Assembly: GCF_029392875.1 (NCBI RefSeq)
Contig: NZ_CP113946.1
Location: 558,001 to 622,000, forward strand
Reading direction: 5' to 3'
DNA from: Lactobacillus sp. ESL0677
GTDB lineage: Bacteria; Bacillota; Bacilli; Lactobacillales; Lactobacillaceae
Length of the DNA stretch: 64,000 nt
The notes below the pieces were generated by a model. The model was not told the origin of the DNA and did not search any database. It saw only the letters and a program-made list of their open reading frames with translations. Positions 1 through 8,703 of the stretch are shown here, piece after piece. The number at the start of each line of letters is the position of its first letter. Position 1 is the stretch's first letter. A program made the translations under genes and the position numbers.

Positions 1-695
1 TGATAACAACGAAAAATTTGACTAAAAAGTATGGTCAAACTGAAGTAATTAAGAATTTATCGTTAGCAATTCCTAAAAATACAGTTTATGGCCTATTAGG
101 AGTAAATGGTGCAGGGAAATCGACAACGCTTAAAATGATTACCGGAATTGTTCGGCCAACTAATGGGTGTATTTATTATAAAGGCAAACCTTGGCAAAGA
201 CAGGTTCTGAATGAAATTGGTGCACTAATTGAAACGCCACCTTTGTATAGCAATTTAACTGCGTTTGAAAATTTGCTGGTTAGGACAACTTCTTTAAGCT
301 TACCAAAAGAAAGAATTAATGAAGTATTGACAATAGTTGATTTAATGAATGTAGGTAAGAAAAGGGTTAAACAATTTTCTTTAGGGATGAAGCAACGGTT
401 AGGGATTGCTTTAGCATTGATTAATAAACCAAACTTACTTATTTTGGATGAGCCAACTAATGGTCTTGATCCCTTAGGAATTGAAGCTTTACGTAAATTA
501 ATTCGTTCTCTGCCCAAAAAAGGAGTCACGGTTATTTTTTCGAGTCATATTTTGGCTGAAGTTGAGAATGTAGCTGATGAAATTGGAATTATTGCTGCTG
601 GCAAGTTAGGCTACCAGGGAAAAATACCGAATAATACTAAGAAATTAGAAAAATTGTTTATGACAGTAGTAAGAAAAGGGTTAGTAGATGAGTAG
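1..695 (+). CDS. Lantibiotic-immunity-type ABC transporter ATP-binding protein (LanF-like), left end at window edge
   Basis: Nucleotide-binding subunit of an ABC exporter of the kind that protects cells from lantibiotics or other membrane-active peptides. The Walker A motif GVNGAGKST lies near the N-terminus, followed by a Q-loop region, the signature FSLGMKQRL, Walker B LLILDEPTNGLDP and the switch His in SSHILAE. The reading frame is open to the left edge: a TTG at 18 could be read as a start, but the codons before it give ITTKN, which continues the usual N-terminal strand of this family. Bases 1-2 are TG, so an ATG beginning one base outside the window is likely. The product ends 8 bases into the next gene, so the two are translationally coupled. 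The family assignment is good; the substrate is unknown. Confidence 0.85.
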   Translation, partial: ITTKNLTKKYGQTEVIKNLSLAIPKNTVYGLLGVNGAGKSTTLKMITGIVRPTNGCIYYKGKPWQRQVLNEIGALIETPPLYSNLTAFENLLVRTTSLSLPKERINEVLTIVDLMNVGKKRVKQFSLGMKQRLGIALALINKPNLLILDEPTNGLDPLGIEALRKLIRSLPKKGVTVIFSSHILAEVENVADEIGIIAAGKLGYQGKIPNNTKKLEKLFMTVVRKGLVDE

Positions 696-1425
696 GATGC
701 AAAATTTAGTCAAAGTTGAAATGATAAAAAATTGTCACTCTTTTATTGTTCTTAGTTTATGGCTATTACCCATAGTAACGACAATTTTAGCAAGCTTTTT
801 ACTAGTCGGAAAGCAATTGCAGCAAGCAATTTTTAATTGATGGTATATGGTTATGTTGCCGATAGAAGTTGCCCTAATTAGTAGTTATATACTCGAAAAT
901 GATAAGAAACAACATTATTTTAATCTTAAATTGACACCAATTTCCTATATTAAAATTTGTCTTGCCAAAATTATAACGGGCTGTTGCTATCTTTTGGTTA
1001 CTAATATAATTATGATGTTTTTGGTTTTAGGAGTAGGAAGTTTATTTGGCAAGCAGTTAATGCTAGGACGCGTATTGCAGGCCACTATCTTGCTAACGGT
1101 ATGCTTTGCTTGGCAAATTCCACTAGGGATGTTATTAGAACTCAAATTACCAGCAATCCTTACGCTAATTATTATGTTTATTGTAAATATATTTTTTGCT
1201 AGTCAAACTTTCGCTGGCAGTAGGACATTGTGGATAATTCCTTTTGCAATTCCTGCTAGATTAATGGCAACTATTTTAGGCGTGAATCCTAATGGGGTTC
1301 TGTTAGCTAAAAATAGTTATTTACATGCAAAAACCGTTATTTTACCTGGTGTTTTACTTACTGTGACATTATTTGGAGTTTTGGTGGTTGTACTTGGCCA
1401 TTACTTTAAAGAAGATAACTTATGA
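688..1425 (+). pseudogene. ABC-2 type permease (LanE-like), interrupted by in-frame TGA at 838-840
   Basis: One reading frame runs from ATG 688 (overlapping the ATPase gene) to the stop at 1423-1425, about 245 codons. This matches the 248 residues of the neighbouring permease. The only break is TGA at 838-840, directly followed by TGG TAT ATG. The N-terminal 50 residues hold a basic start and one membrane segment; the part after the stop holds the remaining hydrophobic segments. Lantibiotic permeases of this class often have a Trp-Trp pair after the first extracellular turn, so TGG to TGA is the simplest explanation (inference). The downstream open part could restart at ATG 847 or 853 but would lack the first membrane helix. 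No other frameshift was seen. Sequencing error or UGA readthrough remain alternatives. Confidence 0.75.
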
Positions 1426-2168
1426 GTTTAATAAATTTGTTTCAAGCTGAATTTTTGAAACTAAGACACACAAATTATTTTTGGATTCATGTTGCTTTGC
1501 CTTTATTAGGAGCAATATTATGTGCTAGCTATTTTTTGATGACTAAGTATCGTTTCACTACTTTTCTAATCAATTATTTCTTGATAATTGCGCTTAGTTA
1601 TCCATTTGCCTGCAGTTATGCTTGCAATAATATTTTTGAACAAGAAATAAGTAATGGTTGTTTTAATCTCTTGAGTGTAACTAAGCGTTGGCAAATTCTG
1701 CTAGTTAAATTGTGTTATCTGTTAATTAGTAGCTTAATTTCTTGCCTTTTAGCGATTTTTACATTTATTGGTCTACTCAAAATAATGCACGCTAAAATAA
1801 TAATTAATGTAAGCTATTTGTTAGGAATGTGTTTGCTCATTTGGGGCAGTAACTGCTCGACATATCTTGTTCATAGCTTTTTAGAATTAAAGTTTGGTCA
1901 TAATGTTAGTTTAGTCTGTGCTGCTTTTGAATTTTTGTTAGCAGCATTATTATTAACTGATTTAGGTAATTTGATTTGGCCATTTTTTCCTAGTAGTTGG
2001 GGTGGGCATCTCGTGCGAATTTATACAATGGCATCCCTTAATTTAAAGGATGTCGTATTTGTTCCAATATCTTGTGCCTTATCAATAATTGTTGGTTTGA
2101 CATTAGCAATGTTAATTCTTGTTTTTTGTTGGTTCAATCAGTGGGAAGGATGCAAGAATAATAGTTAA
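1422..2168 (+). CDS. ABC-2 type permease (LanG-like), 248 aa
   Basis: Second membrane subunit of the immunity-type ABC exporter. It starts at ATG 1422, overlapping the previous stop (ATGA), which indicates coupling. The N-terminus NLFQAEFLKLRHTNYFW is the typical cytoplasmic entry of LanE/LanG permeases (basic, with KLRHT), followed by about six hydrophobic segments and the conserved EQEISNGCFNLL stretch after the second helix. It would pair with the ATPase and the broken LanE-like subunit. Whether it can form a working transporter as a homodimer cannot be told from sequence. Confidence 0.8.
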   Translation: MSLINLFQAEFLKLRHTNYFWIHVALPLLGAILCASYFLMTKYRFTTFLINYFLIIALSYPFACSYACNNIFEQEISNGCFNLLSVTKRWQILLVKLCYLLISSLISCLLAIFTFIGLLKIMHAKIIINVSYLLGMCLLIWGSNCSTYLVHSFLELKFGHNVSLVCAAFEFLLAALLLTDLGNLIWPFFPSSWGGHLVRIYTMASLNLKDVVFVPISCALSIIVGLTLAMLILVFCWFNQWEGCKNNS

Positions 2169-2191
2169 TAATTTGTCAAAAGGAGAGTGTC

Positions 2192-2875
2192 ATGCCTAAA
2201 ATTCTTGCAATTGATGACGATCAAGATTTGTTAGTATTAGTTAAAAGAGCGTTAACTCGTGAAGGTTATACTGTTGATACTAGGCGTTCAACTAAAGAAT
2301 TAACTGCTGAAACTTGTCGTTTTTATCAGTTGATATTAGTTGATGTCATGATGCCGGATGAAGATGGTTTTGATTTTTGTCAACGAATCAGGCCGGTATA
2401 TGATGGACCGATTATTTTTTTAACGGCTAAGACTGATGATGCGGCATTAGTGCGGGGGTTAGGACTTGGCGGTGATGATTATATTAAAAAGCCGTTTAGT
2501 TTAGCTGAATTACGTGCGCGAGTTAATGCTCATTTACGTCGCGAAAAGCGGCAACCACTTCATGCATACGAACGCTCAGGTGTGCTCTTCAATTTATCAG
2601 AAAGAAAAGCCTGTGTTCATGACCAGACTGTTCCTTTTACAAAAGGTGAATTTCAATTAGCAGCTCATTTAGCAGAGCATCCAGGTCAGGTTTATACCAA
2701 AGAGCAACTATATGAAGCAGTTTTTGGCTTTAATAATGTTGGTGATAATGCAGCAATTACCGAGCATATAAAAAATATTCGTGCTAAATTAAAAATTTTT
2801 TCGTTAGCACCGATTGTTACTGTCTGGGGAGTGGGCTATAAATGGCAAGAAGAAGGGGTATCTCATACCTGTTAA
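2192..2875 (+). CDS. OmpR-family response regulator (LanR/NisR-like), 227 aa
   Basis: Two-component response regulator. The receiver domain (about 1-118) has the acidic pair D9/D10, the phospho-acceptor D51 in LILVDVMMP, T78 and the KKP lysine at about 99-100. A winged-helix DNA-binding domain follows (about 130-222), with the KEQLYEAVFG and IRAKL recognition region and the terminal VWGVGYKW strand. An AAAGGAGAG ribosome binding site precedes ATG 2192. The gene follows the transporter genes at 24 bases and overlaps the kinase gene by 34 bases. It probably controls the upstream ABC genes in response to a cell-envelope peptide signal (inference from lantibiotic clusters). Confidence 0.9.
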   Translation: MPKILAIDDDQDLLVLVKRALTREGYTVDTRRSTKELTAETCRFYQLILVDVMMPDEDGFDFCQRIRPVYDGPIIFLTAKTDDAALVRGLGLGGDDYIKKPFSLAELRARVNAHLRREKRQPLHAYERSGVLFNLSERKACVHDQTVPFTKGEFQLAAHLAEHPGQVYTKEQLYEAVFGFNNVGDNAAITEHIKNIRAKLKIFSLAPIVTVWGVGYKWQEEGVSHTC

Positions 2876-4200
2876 CTGAATTTTTATTGATTAATGGTGT
2901 AGTGATCATTTTTTTGACTTGTATGTGGTTTCTTAGTGTTGGCTACTTGGTAAGTGAGCACATTATCTATCCAGCTAATTACGATGAGCAAAAAGTTCAA
3001 CAGTTTGTTAAAGTGCAGCGGAGTAAGCGAGTGTTTAATGCTAATGAAGTGCCAGATAATGTAAGTTATGCTTTATTTAATCCTCAGCATCATATGTTGA
3101 AGACTAATACTTCTCAAATTAACTGGAAAAAAATGCGCAAGTGTTTGTATCATCCAAAACATGTTGATTATGGCTATCAACTCGTACGTTATCCGGATAA
3201 GTCAGTTGTGGTTTTACATTATTATTATTTAACGCGTTATGTTAATCCAATTTTTCAGAGAATTTTACCACCAAGCGAATATCTTTCTTTAGGAATGCTA
3301 TTATTTTTAATTTTGTTTTGCTTGCTTGTGACTACGATTTTGTTAAAAAACAAATTGGTTAAGTCTGTTAATTTGTTTCGGCAGGTTGGTGAGAGTATTA
3401 CTAAACAGGATTTGGATTTTAAAATACCGCATTCTAATATTAAAGAATTTGAACATGCTTTAAATACAATGGCTGAAATGCAATTAGCTTTAAAGGAATC
3501 TTTGATAAGCAAATGGGCGCAGGAACAAAGCCAACAGCAAGAAATTTCTGCTCTTAGTCATGATTTAAAAACACCATTAACAGTCATTCAGGGTAATAGT
3601 GAGTTGTTACTCGAAGATGACAATTTGACTGAACAACAACGAGAAGATTTGCAAAGTATTATGCGTAATACTAAACAGGCTAACGAATATTTAAATTCAT
3701 TAAGGGCAGCAACTAAGGGCAGCATTGAGCAAGCAATAAATGTTAATCTTACTAATTTGCAAATTGAGATTACTAAACGGGCTCAAGAATTAGTTCATAC
3801 TAAAAAAATAGAATTAATAGTAGACGGTACATTAACAGGTTATGCATATTTGCAAAAAAATCATTTTATTAGAGCGATAATTAATGTTATTGAAAATGCG
3901 GTTACTTACACGCGTATGAAAGGGAGAATTAAATTAGCGTTTAAAAATGAAGTACAATATGTACAGATAGGTGTTTACGATCAAGGCCCAGGCTTTTCTA
4001 AAGCCGCCTTATTAAATGCAACTAAGCGCTTTTGGAAAGAAGATCAAGCACGTAAAATTAATGGTCACAATGGATTAGGTCTGTGGTTTGCTAATGATGT
4101 TATTGAAAAAAATAGTGGCCATTTAGTAATTAAAAATAGTTCTAACGGAGGGATAGTTTTAATAAATTTAGCAAAAACTAAAGCTAAACATGAAAAATAA
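2842..4200 (+). CDS. Sensor histidine kinase (LanK/NisK-like), 452 aa
   Basis: Membrane sensor kinase partner of the overlapping response regulator. Two transmembrane helices (about 13-36 and 146-168) flank an extracytoplasmic sensor of roughly 110 residues. A HAMP-like linker follows, then the H-box SALSHDLKTPLT with phospho-acceptor H240, the N-box IINVIENAVTY, G1 DQGPGFS and G2 GLGLWFAND. The ATG at 2842 lies inside the regulator gene and is preceded by GGGGAGTGGG. A large extracytoplasmic domain fits sensing of an extracellular peptide, as in NisK/SpaK; the ligand is unknown. No bacteriocin structural gene is visible in the window, so this may be a stand-alone defence module. Confidence 0.88.
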   Translation: MARRRGISYLLTEFLLINGVVIIFLTCMWFLSVGYLVSEHIIYPANYDEQKVQQFVKVQRSKRVFNANEVPDNVSYALFNPQHHMLKTNTSQINWKKMRKCLYHPKHVDYGYQLVRYPDKSVVVLHYYYLTRYVNPIFQRILPPSEYLSLGMLLFLILFCLLVTTILLKNKLVKSVNLFRQVGESITKQDLDFKIPHSNIKEFEHALNTMAEMQLALKESLISKWAQEQSQQQEISALSHDLKTPLTVIQGNSELLLEDDNLTEQQREDLQSIMRNTKQANEYLNSLRAATKGSIEQAINVNLTNLQIEITKRAQELVHTKKIELIVDGTLTGYAYLQKNHFIRAIINVIENAVTYTRMKGRIKLAFKNEVQYVQIGVYDQGPGFSKAALLNATKRFWKEDQARKINGHNGLGLWFANDVIEKNSGHLVIKNSSNGGIVLINLAKTKAKHEK

Positions 4201-4230
4201 ATGGTAACTGGAGTTGCTGTCATAGAGCAA

Positions 4231-4270
4231 AACAAAAAGGGGTTCAGATCAGAGTGAACTCCTTTTGTTT
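4231..4270. terminator. Bidirectional terminator between kinase and lactonase genes
   Basis: An A-rich left arm ending GGGGTTCA and right arm TGAACTCC with a T-rich tail form a stem of about 16 pairs around GATCAGAG. It has A/T tracts on both sides and lies between two convergent genes. Confidence 0.8.
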
Positions 4271-4282
4271 GTTTAAAATTAA

Positions 4283-5305
4283 TTATTCGAATAATACGCA
4301 AGTACCTTCTGGTACGGCAATATCCTTTTGGATAGGTGTTAAGCAACCATTGTCAGCATCACGGGTATAAAGCGTGGCGTTGTCGGTATTTTGGTTAGCG
4401 ACAACCACGTATTCTTCGTTCTTGTCCCAATTAAAGTCACGTGGAAACTCGCCAAATGTGGAAATTCGTTGGGCAAGTTGCAAGGTGTGGTCAGATTTAA
4501 CACCGAACACGGTGATTGAATTATGGCCTCTATTAGAGACATAAATATACTTGCCATCGCTGCTCATGCGAATTGCTGCAGCACCATTATGTTCAGTGTA
4601 GTCTTCTGGAATGGTTGAATAAGTTGCAATATTTTCAAAAGTCCAGTTATTTTCGTCAAACTTAGCGACATTAACCTTGCTAGATAATTCGCCAGCAACG
4701 TAAAAATAATTGCTGTCAGGGCTAAAAGCAATGTGGCGGCTGCCAAAGCCCGGTTCGTTCTGGTAACTGGCCAGGTGCTTTAATTTATTATTGCTTAGTG
4801 CATAAAAGTCAACACAATCATTACCCAAGTCGCAGCTAACGAGATTACCGTTAGGTGTTTCGTTGAAAAAGTGTGGGTGCGGGCCGTCGACTTGCTCAGG
4901 CCGCGGGCCCAGAGTGTCAGCAGTATGCGTTACTGAATCAAGCAAGGTTAATTTACCGTCTGTAGTGTAAGAAAATACTGCTAACACGGCTGTATGATAA
5001 TTGGCAGTGTAAAGCCGCTTTTGCTGTTTGTTGATGCCAATGTATGCAGGAGATGAGCCAGCTGTTAAATAAGAATCAGTTTCTTGATATGCACCATTAA
5101 CTAATTTGTAGGCACTAATTCCACCTTGATCGCCAGCATTATTAATCGTAAAAATCAGGTTGTTGTCTTGGACAAAGTAGGTTGGACCACCAATTTTAAT
5201 AATTTCTTTTGCCTGACCAACTTTAGCAGAATCCTTGGTTTCAAGTGGTAATTCGTAAATTCCGGTGGCTGTTTTTTGTGTGTAGCCGCCAATTAATAGC
5301 CTCAT
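4283..5305 (-). CDS. pgl: Lactonase-family 7-bladed beta-propeller protein (6-phosphogluconolactonase, YkgB-like), 340 aa
   Basis: A cytoplasmic beta-propeller of the lactonase family (Pfam Lactonase), the fold of E. coli Pgl, which hydrolyses 6-phosphogluconolactone. Seen in the sequence: N-terminal LLIGGYTQKTATGIYEL, the GPHPHFF segment, GFGSRHIAFSP and the late SNRGHNSITVF blade, all typical of the family; length 340 is normal. Start ATG 5303-5305 (complement) has a GGAGGTT site 5 bases upstream. The gene is monocistronic, convergent with the kinase and divergent from the P-type ATPase. In lactobacilli the true substrate has not been shown for most members, so the enzymatic label is by family only. 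Confidence 0.82.
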   Translation of the reverse strand: MRLLIGGYTQKTATGIYELPLETKDSAKVGQAKEIIKIGGPTYFVQDNNLIFTINNAGDQGGISAYKLVNGAYQETDSYLTAGSSPAYIGINKQQKRLYTANYHTAVLAVFSYTTDGKLTLLDSVTHTADTLGPRPEQVDGPHPHFFNETPNGNLVSCDLGNDCVDFYALSNNKLKHLASYQNEPGFGSRHIAFSPDSNYFYVAGELSSKVNVAKFDENNWTFENIATYSTIPEDYTEHNGAAAIRMSSDGKYIYVSNRGHNSITVFGVKSDHTLQLAQRISTFGEFPRDFNWDKNEEYVVVANQNTDNATLYTRDADNGCLTPIQKDIAVPEGTCVLFE

Positions 5306-5352
5306 ATTTTAACCTCCAATTAAATTTTGTAATATAATTGCCTCTAATAAGT

Positions 5353-5369
5353 ATAGCACGAGGTGCTAT
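5353..5369. promoter_or_regulatory. 17-bp inverted repeat in the divergent pgl/ATPase promoter region
   Basis: ATAGCAC-GAG-GTGCTAT is a perfect 7+7 dyad. On the minus strand it overlaps a possible pgl -10 (TATACT) and sits between that and a weak AT-rich -35. Position and symmetry suggest a repressor operator; the regulator is unknown. Confidence 0.45.
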
Positions 5370-5467
5370 TATTTAATTTTAGGTAGTTAACTTTTGTAAA
5401 AAAAGTGTTAAAGTAAATTGTCGACTTTATTTTAAAGTAGGAAATTTTAGTTAAGAAGGTACCGTTA

Positions 5468-8233
5468 ATGGACGAAAGTAAAATTCGTGAACTTTATGCA
5501 AAAAACGATATTGCAGAAGTTTTTACAAATTTAAATTCCTCATCCGATGGCCTAAGCTCACAAGAAGCTGCCAAAAGACTGCAAAAATATGGTTCTAACG
5601 AGATTAAAAAGTCTCAAGAAGAATCACAGTGGAAAGTATTTTTTAAAAATTTTGTCAGTATGATGGCAATTTTGTTGTGGATCTCAGGTGCGATTGCGAT
5701 GTTCAGTGGCACAATTGAATTGGGAATCGCAATCTGGATGGTTAACATCATCAACGGCCTGTTTAGTTTTTGGCAAGAACGTGCGGCTAAAAGGGCAACT
5801 GACGCCTTGAACAATATGTTGCCGACTTATGTGCAGGTCATTCGTGATGGCAAAAAAGTGCAGATTGATTCTAAGGAATTGGTTCCTGGTGACGTATTTG
5901 TATTGCAGGCTGGGAATGCAATTCCTGCTGATGCTCGGCTAATTTCAGCCAGCTCAATGCAAGTTGACCAGAGTGCCTTAAACGGCGAGTCGGTGCCAGA
6001 ATCTAAGACGACAAAGTATGATCCCGGTGAGGGTAGTTATGCTGAGACTAACTTAGTTTATTCAGGGACGACAGTTGGTGCCGGAACGGCGCGGGCAATT
6101 GCCTTTGCGACGGGAATGGACACCGAATTTGGTCGCATTGCGCAATTGACCCAAAAGCAAGACAAGGTTGATAGCCCGTTAACGCAAGAGCTTAACCGGT
6201 TGACCAAGCAATTATCAATTATTGCGGTTTCGATTGGGGTATTGTTCTTAATTGCAGCGATTTTCTTTGTTAAGTATCCATTTGCTAAGGCATTTATCTT
6301 TGCGTTAGGAATGATTGTTGCCTTTATTCCGGAAGGCTTATTGCCAACAGTTACTCTGAGCTTGGCACAAGGTGTTCGCCGGATGGCAAAAAAGCACGCC
6401 TTGGTTAAGGAACTGAACTCAGTTGAAACTTTGGGTGAAACGACAGTTATTTGTTCAGACAAGACTGGAACATTAACCCAAAACCAAATGACAATTCATT
6501 ATATCTGGACCTTAAAAAATGAATATAAGGTTACGGGTAATGGTTATGTTAACAATGGTCAAGTTGAGTTAAACGGTAAGCAATTGTGGTATGAAGAAAA
6601 TCCGGATTTGCATAAGTTAATTCAAATTGCTTCGCTTGATAATGATACCGCGGTGCAGCCAAGTAAGGTTAAGGGCGGCAAGCCTAAAATTTTGGGGACA
6701 CCAACCGAAGCTTCATTAATTATCATGGCGCAAAAGGCTGGCTTTGACCGGCAAAAAGTGCTGGTTAAGTATCCAAGAATGCGCGAATTGCCATTTGATT
6801 CTGATCGAAAACGAATGACAACGATTCACCGTTGGAATGATAAACAATACATTATCTTTACTAAGGGTTCCTTTAGTGATGTACTTAAGCAATGTGATCA
6901 AGTACAAGTTGATGGTCAAGTACGACCAATGACCCAAGATGATATTGACCAAGCTAACAAGGTTAATGCGCAATACGCTGCTCAAGGATTACGGAGTATG
7001 GCAATGGCTTACCGAATTGTTGACAAAGTTGACACCGATGTCTCTAAGTTAACGATTGATACTGCCGAGACACACTTGGTCTTTGTTGGGTTAACGACAA
7101 TGAGTGATCCGCCGCGGCCAGAAATTTACAATGCTGTTAGACGCTGCCACGAAGCCAAGATTAAGATTATCATGGTTACTGGTGATTCAAAGCTCACAGC
7201 CAAGTCAGTTGCGGTTCAAATCGGATTAACTTCTGATAAAGCACGCGTTATTTCTGGAACAGAACTTGAGGCGATGAGCGATGATGAGTTACGTGAAGCC
7301 TTGAAGGGTGAAGTTATTTTTGCTAGGGTTGCCCCTGAACAAAAGTACAAGGTTGTTAAGACTTTGCAAGAAAATGGCGAAATTGTTGCCTCAACTGGTG
7401 ATGGTGTTAATGACGCGCCAGCCTTAAAGCAAGCTGATATCGGGATTGCAATGGGGATGACTGGTACTGACGTTGCTAAGGATGCTGCCAATATTATCTT
7501 GACTGATGATAACTTCGCTTCAATTGTTGCTGCGATTGAAGAAGGCCGGGCCGTTTACAGTAACATTCGGAAGTTCTTGACGTATATTTTGACTTCCAAT
7601 GTTCCTGAAGCCTTTCCGTCAATTTTGTTCCTCTTCTCCGGTGGTTTGATTCCACTGCCAATGACAGTTATGCAAATTTTAACGGTTGACCTCGGAACAG
7701 ACATGCTGCCAGCATTAGGGCTTGGTGGCGAGGCCGTCGACCCAGACGTGATGAAGCAAGCTCCGAGAAAGCGTAATGAGCACTTGCTCAATCGCAGTGT
7801 TATCCTCCATGCATTCTTATGGTATGGCTTGATTTCAAGTATTATCTCGATTGGCGCATACTTCTTTGTCAATTCGCAAAATGGTTGGCCGCAAGCTGCC
7901 TTAGCCTCCAGTGGTCCTGTTTATATGCGGGCAACAACGATGGTCTTGGGTGCAATTGTCTTTACTCAGGTTGCCAATGTTTTGAACTGCCGGACCAACA
8001 AGGTTTCGATTTTCAAGAAGGGCTTGTTCAGCAATCACAATATTTGGTACGGGATTATCTTTGAAATCCTGCTCTTCCTTATTTTGACAGTAACACCTGG
8101 TTTACAACAATTATTCAACACGACAAGATTGTTACCAACAGATTGGTTATTCCTCTTCTGCCTGCCAATTCCACTTGTGCTAATTGATGAATTACGTAAA
8201 TGGCTCTTTTTCCATAAAAAAGTTAAAGAATAA
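5468..8233 (+). CDS. P-type cation-transporting ATPase, Na,K-ATPase-like (type IIC) motifs, 921 aa
   Basis: A membrane pump driven by ATP hydrolysis. Domains in order: N-terminal cation-ATPase domain, actuator motif LNGES (about 175), TM4 motif PEGLLPTVTLSLA, phosphorylation motif CSDKTGTLT with D331, nucleotide-binding domain, and hinge TGDGVNDAP. The C-terminal membrane helices include NVPEAFP and LTVDLGTDMLPALGLGGE. TM4 with PEGLL rather than PEGLP, and TM6 with DLGTDM, are hallmarks of the animal Na,K/H,K-ATPase group and differ from SERCA-type pumps. Export of Na+ or exchange of monovalent cations is therefore a better guess than Ca2+ (inference). The gene stands alone, with a terminator after it. 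Confidence 0.9.
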   Translation: MDESKIRELYAKNDIAEVFTNLNSSSDGLSSQEAAKRLQKYGSNEIKKSQEESQWKVFFKNFVSMMAILLWISGAIAMFSGTIELGIAIWMVNIINGLFSFWQERAAKRATDALNNMLPTYVQVIRDGKKVQIDSKELVPGDVFVLQAGNAIPADARLISASSMQVDQSALNGESVPESKTTKYDPGEGSYAETNLVYSGTTVGAGTARAIAFATGMDTEFGRIAQLTQKQDKVDSPLTQELNRLTKQLSIIAVSIGVLFLIAAIFFVKYPFAKAFIFALGMIVAFIPEGLLPTVTLSLAQGVRRMAKKHALVKELNSVETLGETTVICSDKTGTLTQNQMTIHYIWTLKNEYKVTGNGYVNNGQVELNGKQLWYEENPDLHKLIQIASLDNDTAVQPSKVKGGKPKILGTPTEASLIIMAQKAGFDRQKVLVKYPRMRELPFDSDRKRMTTIHRWNDKQYIIFTKGSFSDVLKQCDQVQVDGQVRPMTQDDIDQANKVNAQYAAQGLRSMAMAYRIVDKVDTDVSKLTIDTAETHLVFVGLTTMSDPPRPEIYNAVRRCHEAKIKIIMVTGDSKLTAKSVAVQIGLTSDKARVISGTELEAMSDDELREALKGEVIFARVAPEQKYKVVKTLQENGEIVASTGDGVNDAPALKQADIGIAMGMTGTDVAKDAANIILTDDNFASIVAAIEEGRAVYSNIRKFLTYILTSNVPEAFPSILFLFSGGLIPLPMTVMQILTVDLGTDMLPALGLGGEAVDPDVMKQAPRKRNEHLLNRSVILHAFLWYGLISSIISIGAYFFVNSQNGWPQAALASSGPVYMRATTMVLGAIVFTQVANVLNCRTNKVSIFKKGLFSNHNIWYGIIFEILLFLILTVTPGLQQLFNTTRLLPTDWLFLFCLPIPLVLIDELRKWLFFHKKVKE

Positions 8234-8240
8234 AAATAAT

Positions 8241-8275
8241 AAAAACCGCTTATATATTAGGTAAGCGGTTTTTAT
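8241..8275 (+). terminator. Terminator after P-type ATPase gene
   Basis: Stem AAAAACCGCTTA / TAAGCGGTTTTT with a short AT loop and trailing T tract, 8 bases after the stop codon. Confidence 0.85.
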
Positions 8276-8309
8276 TATGCTAAAATTAACTATTAAGGAG
8301 CATTAAAAA

Positions 8310-8690
8310 ATGAAATGGATATCTACAATAACGCAAATTGGTAAACAAGCAATTAACCCGAAAGATAAAATGGTTATTTTGTTTGGTGAAAATGTTACTA
8401 AAGACTTAGTTGATGTATCGGTGATCCAAAAGTTTAGTGTGCAGACACCTGATAGTACATTCGTTTTTAAAAATGGTGATACCATTACAATTGATGGTCA
8501 AACCTATGTTGCTGCGTTTGTTGGCAGTATGGTTGAAAGTAACATGCGCGCCTTGGGTCATGCAACTTTATTTTTAGACCAGAAGAAGCCCAAGAACCCA
8601 TTAGCCAATGGTATTTATCTTGAATTGGATGCTAAACAGACGCTGCCAGAATTCAAGGTAGATGATGACATTGTCTACGAACACATATAA
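8310..8690 (+). CDS. Orphan PTS glucitol/sorbitol-type IIA protein, 126 aa, apparently lacking the phospho-histidine
   Basis: This matches the PTS IIA(Gut) fold over its full length. The start TITQIGKQAI resembles the SrlB start, and the central VGSMVESNMRALGHATLF corresponds to the family's VGS..E.NLRELGHVTL signature. In E. coli SrlB, as remembered, the phosphorylated His43 follows a DLEEYCFI stretch. The equivalent here reads DLVDVSVI followed by Gln (residue 40), so the phospho-acceptor seems to be absent. No IIB, IIC or dehydrogenase gene lies nearby. A regulatory or vestigial role is more likely than sugar transport (inference). AAGGAG precedes ATG 8310; the next gene follows at 13 bases. 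Confidence 0.8.
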   Translation: MKWISTITQIGKQAINPKDKMVILFGENVTKDLVDVSVIQKFSVQTPDSTFVFKNGDTITIDGQTYVAAFVGSMVESNMRALGHATLFLDQKKPKNPLANGIYLELDAKQTLPEFKVDDDIVYEHI

Positions 8691-8703
8691 TTAGGATGGT
8701 TTA

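Noticed and set aside
18..20. TTG as the start of the first ATPase gene
   Set aside because: The frame is open to the window edge and encodes the expected extra N-terminal residues; an ATG one base outside is more plausible.
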